This document shows positions 8,776 through 18,800 of a stretch of 64,000 bases of DNA, piece after piece. Location of the stretch: NCBI GenBank assembly GCA_965215765.1, contig OZ244118.1, positions 2,480,001-2,544,000 on the forward strand, read 5' to 3'. The position numbers were made by a program, and so were the translations under genes. The first letter of the stretch is position 1. The number at the start of each line of letters is the position of its first letter. Source of the stretch: G965212025 sp965215765. GTDB taxonomy: Bacteria > Pseudomonadota > Gammaproteobacteria > Poriferisulfidales > Oxydemutatoraceae. Under the pieces are notes generated by a model. It did not search any database. It had not been told where the DNA came from and saw only the letters and a list, made by a program, of their open reading frames with translations.

Positions 8776-9819
8776 ATTATTATAAGAAGATACCGGCCTC
8801 ATCCGATCGAGAAACCCCGAAACCAGCATCGTGGTGTGCAGTTTTATTTATTGGCTTTTTGGTCTCCAGGGGAATGAATCAGTGACAATATGTCGGTACT
8901 GCGACTTCTTGTTTTTAACCGCGAAAAACGTAAAAGTTGGTATTTGTAATTCGTATGATTTCAGTTTTGAGGTGGCTTCCAAAGTTCACCGAAAGCCCCA
9001 ATTCAAGGCCTGTTGTTTTAAGACAATTCAATAGCTGTGCCTCATGTTCATCAGTAATGTTTGTCATGGCAGATATAGTCAGGCTTATGGTCTTGCTTTA
9101 AAGGTTCACCCTCTGTGCCTTAAAAGAAATGCTCCTTGTGGAGAATTTCTTCTCCAGACACTCCTGATGCACTGCCTCAAGGAAAATACACCTCACTTCC
9201 CTGAACCGCATGGCATTCATCAGAAAACAAAATCTTTTCGTGTTTTTCGCGGTTATTAAACTCGTGATTTATAGTTCTCTCGCCAGTTGCCCGGGCTCTT
9301 CACCAAAGGAATGCCCCTTATGGAAAACTCCTTCTCCGGACGCTCCTGATGCACTGCCTCAAGGAAAATACACCTCACTTCCCTGAACCGCATGGCATTC
9401 ATCAGGAAATAAAAATTTTCGTATATTTCGCGGTTATTAAACTCATGGTTCATAGCTCTCTCGCCAGTTGCCCGGGCTCTTCACCAAAGGAATGCCCCTT
9501 ATGGAAAACTCCTTCTCCGGACACTCCTGATGCACTGCCTCAAGGAAGATACACCTCACTTCCCTGAACCGCATGGCATTCATCAGAAAACAAAATCTTT
9601 TCGTGTTTTTCGCGGTTATTAAACTCGTGGTTCATAGCTCTCTCGCCAGTTGCCCGGGCTCTTCACCAAAGGAATGCCCCTTATGGAAAACTCCTTCTCC
9701 GGACACTCCTGGCGCACTGCCTCAAGAAAACCACAACCCCACTTCTCTGAACCGCATGGCATTCATCAGAAAACAAAATCTTTTCGTGTTTTTCGCGGTT
9801 ATTAAACTCGTGTATGCCC
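8776..9819. other. Spacer between genes B and A (type I, expanded)
   Basis: About 1.04 kb, more AT-rich than the genes, with no convincing gene. Short ORFs on either strand are not conserved between the five spacers. The promoter-proximal half (8776-9125) is shared with the other spacers. The half next to gene B is the 182-bp repeat listed separately. Copies of an accgcgaaaaac-like string appear in opposite orientations (about 8911-8930, and in each 182-bp repeat). I see no hairpin followed by a T-tract after the gene B stop, so no terminator is called. Confidence 0.7.
9126..9819. repeat. 181-182 bp tandem repeat, about four copies, abutting the 3' end of gene B
   Basis: Copies begin near 9126, 9308, 9489 and 9671. 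The string ccgggctct recurs at 9291, 9472 and 9654, giving periods of 181 and 182 bp. The last copy fuses into the gene B 3' end just after ttattaaactcgtg. The other spacers hold two copies (between C and B) or one copy, so this is a variable-number repeat. It has no coding pattern that I can support. Confidence 0.85.
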
Positions 9820-12800
9820 TCAGCGAATCATGCCGCCCAGGAATACCCTCAGGCGCAATTTCTTGACGTGATGCGGGCCCGGCCTCGGCGTTGTCGGGAT
9901 CTCGGGATCCCAGTTGATAAATTGACTCACTCCTGGCAGCTCAGCCACGCTGTCCAGGGGGAATGCCCGGACTTCGTACGCGACACCACCCTGCAGCCCC
10001 GTAAATTCCGTCCTGACGGCTCCCCCGGGTGTCGGCATCGCAACAGACTGTTCCTCTATCAGTTCCCCGTATGAAAGCAGTTGTACCCGATACCCCAAGC
10101 CGAGCAATATTCCATCAACCGGGGCTCCGAAATCAGCATGATCCGCAGTGCGTCCGTAGCCATCATTTCCCGAATATTGCAAGTGTACCTGCACACGACC
10201 ATTCGCCTTGTGCATCAGCTGCATGGCCAATGTTCCCTCAAGAACGTCGAGCAAGGTAAATGCTGCAGTGCTCATCGCGCCCGTTCCGGCACGGTTGACT
10301 GCCCGGAGCGAATAGCGTATCTGCTCTCCTCCTGCGTGCTTCTTGCGCAGCTGCGCCAGGACATGGCCTGACAACACATAAGAAGTGGCGGTTCCCGAGA
10401 CGGGGTGGCTTTTTCCGTCCACAAAAAGCTGGTAGCTGTCTATCATCGCCCCGTTGCTGCTCGCCGCTTCCCAACTCAGGTTCACCTGATCTACGGACTT
10501 CCACCTGGCTCGCAAGCCCGAAGGTCTGCCAGGCACCGCTATGGTGCTGAACGCGCTCCTGTTTTCGGATGCCTGGGCAGGCTCCCCGGTGCCCGCCCGG
10601 TTGCGCGCATAGACCTGTAACGAATAGCTTCTCTTCGGCAGCAAGTCGGTGATCTCAATCTCGGCGTCAAAAGCACCTGCCGAGAAAAAGGTCTCGGTGC
10701 TGCGTCCTCCAGCACTCACAACCACCACGTAGCCAAAACCGGAGCCTGCAACGCGATCAGAAGAAGACGCAAGCGCATCACCCGCCAGGGGAGCGCAATC
10801 GTCATGTCCCATGACCATCAACACCAGGCGCGCAGTGGTTTGGCCGGGCACCAGATCCGTTATCGTCGTCGCGCCCGGAAGACCGGGCAAATAGAAGTGA
10901 CCGGCTGCCGGATAACCAGCGATATCTCCGCGCACAGCGCGAAGACGGTACGGGTGGGGGCAAGCCCCCTGTCTGTTTTTCCGAAACTCAGCCAGAAAAT
11001 CTCCGTTGAAGTCAAAAGTCGGTGCTGTGACTTCCCGTATTGTTCCTGCCAGCTCAAGTTCGTAGGAATCAACCGCTGAACTTCCCGCCGCCCACGTGAA
11101 GCGCAAATGATCCGGAGATTCCCAGCTCACCGCCAAATCAACCGGTGTGGCAGGAATGTCAGCAATCGCGCGCAGCAAGGGTAACGTACGGGTATTGCCA
11201 AAATGCCAGACTTCCGGTTCCCAGCCGGCATAGGTCGTGGCATCTGCGCATCTCTGCCCCACAGCAGTCGGGCAACGCAACTGGGTCAGAGTGCGAGGTG
11301 AACTGCCGCCCGACGAGCCATTGCCCACCAAAGCTGCCTGTGCAGACACGGGTGCGTAACTGCGATCAATCACCGCATCCGGAGCAGAATAACCCGCCAG
11401 ACTCCCGGTGCTGCCCGATTCCCCAACAACCCTGTTCGCTGCATAGCTGTCCTGTATGCGGCGGATATTGTTTCCGACCAGTCCCCCGATGGAGAAATGA
11501 CCCCGCACCTCACCGAGTGCATAGCTCGCATGGACAGAACCGGAGTTGATGCCCACCAGTCCGCCAATACGGCTATCTCCGCTGACCGACACGTCGGCAT
11601 AGCTGTAGGCAATGGTGCTTCCGCTGTAGCCGACCAGACCGCCGGCGCGCGAGCCGTCCACAGCGATGGCCGAACCTGTCGCGTAACAGTGCAAAATCGT
11701 GCTTCCCTGGCTATAGCCAACCAGACCGCCAGCATTGTCCCGCCCTTCACCCGAGACGCGCACCGCCGCATCGGCACTGCTGTACAAAATAGTGGCTCCC
11801 AGAGCCAGTCCGGCCAGACCACCGGCAGACTCAAGCGCGCGTACTTGCGAAGCCCTCACCGTGCTGCCCACGACCCGACCTTTTGCCTTCACATAACCGA
11901 CCAGACCGCCGACGTACCTGCCCCCGTCAACCTCGGCACTGGCACCACTGTCAATCAGCAAACCCCCGTTGCCACCCGCCAGCCCGCCAATGTTGGCTCC
12001 AGCTCTGCTGCCGGAAACCTGTGCAGACCTCACGACACTGTTCATGACGGTTCCGTCGTTAAAGCCGACCAAGGCTCCGACGCTGTTTTTTCCTTTTACC
12101 CACGCATCAAGGAGCACCACTCCCTTGGCGATCCCGTCTTCTGCGAGTCTGGAAAACAGGCCAACCGTATCCGTCTCCGGGCGGTTAATGTGCAGAGCAG
12201 AGATTTGCCGCCCTGCCCCGTCGAAAGCGCCTGAAAAAGGCTCTATCGGATGAAAGCCGGCACCGCCTGACCACCCCCGACTCGGGCTGGCGTCAATGTT
12301 TGCCACCTGCACATAGTGAGCGTACAGATCAGAGCGCACATCCTGCAGTTGGCACAGCGTGGCAATTTGCCACGGGTTGTTGTTGCTGCCGTCACCCGAT
12401 GCACTCTTCAGGCCTTTGCCGACGCATCCCGGAAAGCTGGTCACCGCACGGATCGTTGACGGCGATCCGGTGCCCACCGTGTTATGGGCGAAGGCTTCCA
12501 GCCGATATGCAAAGGCACTCTCAAGCCCCGTAAATTCCATCGTGACCGGGCTCAGAGGATTCCCCAGCGGAATGTCGCGTTCTTCAACCAGCTCCCCGGA
12601 CGCATACAGACGTATCCGGTAAGCCAGGTGCAAAGCCATGGCTTCCGCTGACGTTGCGTAATCAGCGTCAACCGGCCTGCGGCCATAGCCATCATTGGCA
12701 GGGGCTGTAAAGCTGAGTCTCAGCGTGGAGACCCCCTGCTCCACGCGCATATCAGCCGGAGAATCAGGAACATCCAGCAGGCGCACGGAAACACGGGCAG

Positions 12801-15800
12801 CCTCGCCAACACCATAAAGGTTGTAGCCACGAACCGTTAAAAAGAGCGTATTCCCGCCTTCATAACGGGCGCGCAGCTTCTGCAACCAGTCCGATCCTCC
12901 CACGTAGTACAACGATGCGGTTTCCTCAGCAGCGATCGATGGAGCCTCAATCCGGTAAGCGATCAGTTCTTTGGTGTGAAGCGGAGGCTCCCAACGCAGC
13001 AACAAGGAAGACGGGGATTTCCACTGCGCGAGCAGGCGCAAGGGTTTGCCAGGAGTCTCAAAGCCCCGCAGAACCGGCAGTGTCCTGTAATCTCCGAAAG
13101 ACCAGATCTCGGCACTCCAGCCTGAGTATGTTGACCTTCCCGCACACGCCAGGCCGGGGGCAGTGGGGCAACGCAGTTGCTGCAGCGTCCGCAAGAAGCC
13201 TGATCCCTGCCCTGCGTCATCTGCCACAAAAGGCATGCCGCCGCCATTGCCGCGAGGCAACGCTGCCGCATAGCTGTCGGTGATGCCTCCCGGACTGCTG
13301 CCGGCAAAACTTCCAGGCTGTCCGGCTCCGGATACCGACCCTGCCGCGTAGCTGCGACTGACGGCGCCCTGATTGTCCGCCACAAGACCCGCGACCAGAC
13401 CTTCCCCGGTCACAAAAGCTGTTGTGTAACTGTCAGTCACCGAGCCCAGGTTGTCTGCGACCAGACCACCCGCCCGAACTGCTCCTGACACCGAGCCTCC
13501 GGCATAGCTTGTATCAATACTCCCGGTTACCAGATTTCTCCCGACCAGGCCACCCGCTACTTGGCCTCCCGGCTCTGCCGCCAGCTGTGCCGCGCTGCCG
13601 CTAATCGTGCCTGCGTTGATACCGACGAGTCCTCCCGCCACTTGCCCGCCAAAAAGTGAGCCCGTCACCCCGCTGTTCACGATCCTTCCTCCCTCATTCC
13701 TGCCCGCCAGGGCTCCCACGTTGACGCTTCCCCAAAGCTGCGCGTTCACCAGCACGACCTGCTGCAACAGACCGCCCTGAAGCTGCGCAAACATGCCGAC
13801 ATCTTCCATCGCCTCAGAGCGCACCTTTAAATGGAAAATCTGATGACCGGCACCATCAAGGGAACCGGAAAAATCAGCAATCGGCGCAAAGCCTTCTCCG
13901 GCTCGCCAGTCCCGGGATGGACCTGCCTCAATATCGCTTGCCAGCCGGTAGTGGGCTACAGGGGCAGAACGAATACCTTGCAATTGGCACAGCGTGGCAA
14001 TCTGCCAGGGATCGTCCTCGCTGCCCGAGCCGCCCGAACCGCCTGCCGACATCAGGGCTTCCCCGTCGCACTGCCAGGGACGGGTAAATGCCGACAGGAA
14101 AAATGACGACCCTTCTCCAACATTGTTATAGGGTGTTGCCACCACTTCATAGAAGCTGTCGCTTGCCAGACCCGAAAATTCCACAACTGCGGATGTTTCG
14201 CCGGCTGTGTGCGCAAGCTCCCGTTCCTGCACGAGTTCTCCCCCGGCGTACAACCGTACCCGGTAACCCAGACCTGCGGGAACCCCGACACCCGTGTATC
14301 CGTAAGCCGGGTCTTCCGGTGATTGGCCGTAGCCGTCGTCAGCCGGAGCCATAAGCAACACCTGCAGCGAAAATGCCTGCGCCGATGCCCGAACAACCGT
14401 CAATTTGCCTGGGGCTCTCAGCAGCCTGATCACAACCGTCGTCGCTTCGCTCATGCCATGACGGTTATATCCACGTACGCTGACTTGCACGGTACTGCCC
14501 CTATATTCGGAACGGAGGCTTTGCAACAGGTGCCTGCCGAGCGTAAAAGATGCGGATCTCGTTTCCAGGGAACGCCCTGCCACCTCCACCCAATAGCCGG
14601 CGTTCAGACTTCCTGTTTTCGCAGCTGTCCAGTTCAGTTCCAGTTCACCTTCCAGGTTCCATTTCGCCTGCAGGCGCGAAGGGGGGGCAGGTGGCACTGT
14701 TCGCAGGGCGCGATGAGCCGGAAGCGTCTGCTCGTCCCCGAAATACCAGACCTGTGTGCTCCAGCCGGAATAACTGACCGCTCCCTGACACGTGTCTCCC
14801 GGCAAAAGAGGGCACTGTAATTGCGCCAGCGTGCGGGAAAAATTGTTTTCTGTGGCATCCTCTTCCCCGCTGCCCACGAGTTGCAGCGCGCTGCTGCCGA
14901 CACCCGGCTCCAGCGCGTAATTTGCAGCCATATCGGTGCCTTCGGAATACCCCACCAGCATGCCCGCCTGATTGTTCCCGCTAACCAGACCAGCCGCATA
15001 ACTGTCGTCAATCCTGATGTTGTTGTCGGTGCTGCGCTCACTGTTCCCCGCCAAGCCGCCCACCTGCTCATTTCCGCTTACCGAACCAGTCGCATAGCTG
15101 TCGTCAATCGAGCCGTACCTGCTTTCTCCCACCAAGCCGCCCACCTGCTCATTTCCGCTGACCGCTCCGGTCGCATGGCTTCTGAGGATTGACCCTGAGC
15201 TGAGGCCCGCCAGACCACCCACACTATTTCCTTCGCTGACAACCGTGCTGTCCGAGTGGCTGTCAACTATGGAATTGGAATTGTGGTTACCCGCCAGCCC
15301 GCCCACATCTTCTACCCCGCTGACCGCTCCTGCCGAATAAGAGCCGCTTATAAAGCCATAGTTATTACCCACCAGTCCGCCTACATATTGATGCCCGCTC
15401 ACCGTTGACTGCGCGTGGCTGTGATAGATCGAAGCTTCGTTGGCTCCCACCAGTCCACCAACACTGCTTGCGCCGCTCACACCTCCTCTCGCGTACGAAC
15501 TGCGTATCCTCGCGCCCCACGCATTCCAGCCCACCAGTCCGCCTATTGTGTTGCCGTGCCACCGGACAGTGGTCGTTCCGACAACGGCAGACTCCGAATG
15601 GCTGAGCTCGATCAGCCCATGGTTCTCACCCGCTACTCCTCCCACACGTCTCCGACCGCCTATCAACCCCGTCACCGTGCTGCCATTGATGCTTCCATTT
15701 GCCTCAACGCTTCCTGCCAGGGCTCCTGTTGCATCTCTGCCCCGTACTGTGACATTCACGAGTGCCAGCCTTTGCAGGGCACCCCCGCTGAGCTTCCCGA

Positions 15801-18800
15801 ACAGCCCGACATGGTCTGTTTGCCCAGGATTGATCAAAAGATTCAGAACGCTGTGACCACTCCCGTCCAGAGAGCCGGAAAAAAATTCAATCGGAGGAAA
15901 ACCCTTTCCGTCTCGCCACTCGTGGCTTTGCTTCGCGTCTATATCGTTTGCCAGCCGATAATGCGCTGCCGTGTCGTAACGCATTTCATGCAACTGGCAA
16001 AGTGTACCGACCTGCCAGGAGTCATCCTCGCTGCCAGAGCCTGCTGCTGTTATCACCGCTGCCCGTGGACACGCCTCAACGTAGGTGAAAATCGGTGCTA
16101 TCACCGTTGTTGAGCCTGTGCCCGCCTTGTTTCTGGCAAACACCCTGACTTCGTACCTGGAACCACCTTCCAGGCCTGAAAATTCCACTACGGTCGAACT
16201 TGACCATTCCTGCTGCGTCATGCGCCGATCTTCTTTCAACCGGCTTTTTGAAAACAGTTGCACGTGGTATGCGAGATCCAGAGCAACTCCGCCTGCCGGC
16301 TCCCCGTACGCGCTGCTGCCCAGAGCGTGTCCGTAGCCGTCAGTAGCAGCCTCGGTAATGGTGACCCGTATTGTCGACAGCCCCGAAGCTGTCTGGGTCC
16401 CCACCACCCCCGGAACTTTCATCAAATGGAAACTTCCCGACGCTGCATCTCCCGCAACGCCTCCTTTTACGCCGCGTATGGAATAGTGAATTTCACTGCC
16501 GCTGGCGTAACGCTCACGCAATTCAGCCATCAATGTATCGTCAAGCGAGAAACGGGATACCTTGGTGTCTCGAATGATTCCGCCCACCTCCACCTCAAAG
16601 GAACTCACGGCAACTCCTTGATGCCACCCCCAGTGCAGCGTCAATCCATCCGTCAAATTCCAGCTTTCCCGGACTGCAATCGGTGCAACGGGAACATCCG
16701 CAAGCACCCGGAGCACAGGCAGCATGCGGAAGTGCCCGAAGTGCCAAATCCGCGTATCCCAACCCAGATACACGCCAGCTGCCCGACAAAGATTGACGGG
16801 CAACATCGAGCACTTCATTTGCTCCACGGTGCGCAAATCACTGCCCTGTACTGCACCGTTATCCTTGCCCACCAGGCTGTCCCCGTCGCCCAGCTTGCTG
16901 GCATAACTGCGGGCTATCGTGCCACCGTTGACTCCGACCAGCCTGCCCGACAAATCAGTTCCTCCTACAGCACCAGTGCTATAGGCACTTCTGACCAAGC
17001 CGCTGTTTACTCCCGCCAGTCCACCTGTCTGACTGCCTCCGGTCACTGCACCTTGTGCGTAGCTGTTGCTGAGGCTTCCTTTGTTTTCGCCGACCAGTCC
17101 GCCTGTCTGACTGTCTCCGGTCACTGTGCCTCGTGCATAACTGTCACTGATGTTTCCTTTGTTTTCGCCGACCAGACCCCCGACCTTGTTCTTTCCACTC
17201 ACACGTGCTTGTCCTGCTGTGCTGCCATTCACGACGCTGGCATTTTCCAGGTTCACTCCTACCAGCCCACCTGTCTGACTGCCTCCGGTCACTGCGCCTT
17301 GTGCATGGCTGTTCACGATGGTTCCCTTGTTTACTCCCGCCAGCCCGCCTGTCTGACTGTCTCCGGTCACTGCGCCTCGTGCATAACTGTTACCGATGCT
17401 TCCCTTGTTTCCGCCGACCAGACCCCCAACCTTGTTCTTTCCACTCACACGTAATTCCAGGACTGCATGGCTACTCACGATGCTGGCGTTGCTTTCGCTC
17501 ACACCCACCAGACCGCCCACCTGACTGTCTCCGGCCACTGTGCCTTGTGCATAACTGTTACCGATGTTTCCCTTGTTTACGCCGACCAGACCCCCAACTT
17601 GATCCTTCCCACTCACACGTGCATATCTGGCTGTATGGCCATTCACGATCCTGGCTTCGTTCACACCCACCAAGCCCCCAACCCCGCGGGCTGCTCCGAC
17701 AACATGGATATTCGCGTAGCGGTTGCTGTCATGGCCCTTCATGTAGCTGTCACTGATGGTGCCGCCAAGGTGCCAACCCACCAGACCACCCACGTACGCG
17801 TAGCCCCATATAGAGTCGGTTCCGGTCACATCTCCATTCGCATGGCTGGAAGTGACCGAACCCCTGTTTTTGCCCACCAGACCTCCGACTTGATTGCCTC
17901 CTGTTACTGCCCCCACCGCTTGACTGCCTACAATCGTGCCACCGTCGTTCTGACCCACCAGACCTCCGGCAACATACGTGTCGCTAGAGTTCTCCCCAAC
18001 CCTTACCAATGCCACGCTGTTGCGGATGACACCGCCCTGATTCAGACCAACCAGCCCACCGATGGTTCTGTCCCCGTCAACCTTGCCATCAACCTCGCTG
18101 TCCTCAATCGTCCCCCGATCGTTCAGCCCAACCAGAGAACCGACATTCGCTCCGCCTTTCGTCACAAAATTCACCAGCTTCACGCGCTTCAGCAATCCAC
18201 CCTGCAGCATGCCAAACAGCCCTATATTCTCGAATGCTTCGTCTGTTGTGTTGACCTTCAAATTGGAAATCTTGTAACCGTTGCCATCATAAGTGCCAGA
18301 AAAATCCTTGATCGGTGTAAAACCGTTTTTCCAGCCATGCGTCATCGTCGTTGCGTCTATATCCTTGATCTGGACGTAGTGCGACTGGGGCGATGCTTCC
18401 ACATCGCGCAAATGGCATGCGTTTTCTACCTGGTAGGGATCACTTTCAGTTCCGGAACCTGCCATGGCCTGCGAACTTGCAGCACACGCGAGCTCAGGAT
18501 CCATATAGGGAAATTGGCTGCCGTTGTAATAGGTGTCTCCGTAATTGAGAAGGTTGAAGGCTCTTTCGTCCGCATAAATCCCGCCCATTCCATCACCGTA
18601 CATAATGCATGTTCCGTATCCAGGGATCGGCTGGGATGTTTGAATCCCTATCACCAAGCCGGTCTTTTTATAAAATGCGGATGAACCGGACGCTCCATGC
18701 GTAGGAGAGATGCCCTTATACTTTAAACTTATGCTCCCGCACACTCCTTCGCAGAAAGGCAGGATGCCTCCGTCGCCCCATAGTCTTTCAAACTCACCCC

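Noticed and set aside
9126..9819. Small plus-strand ORFs starting MAFIRKQNLFVFF in the 182-bp repeats
   Set aside because: They recur only because the repeat recurs, have different ends in each copy, and have no ribosome-binding site or match that I can recognise.
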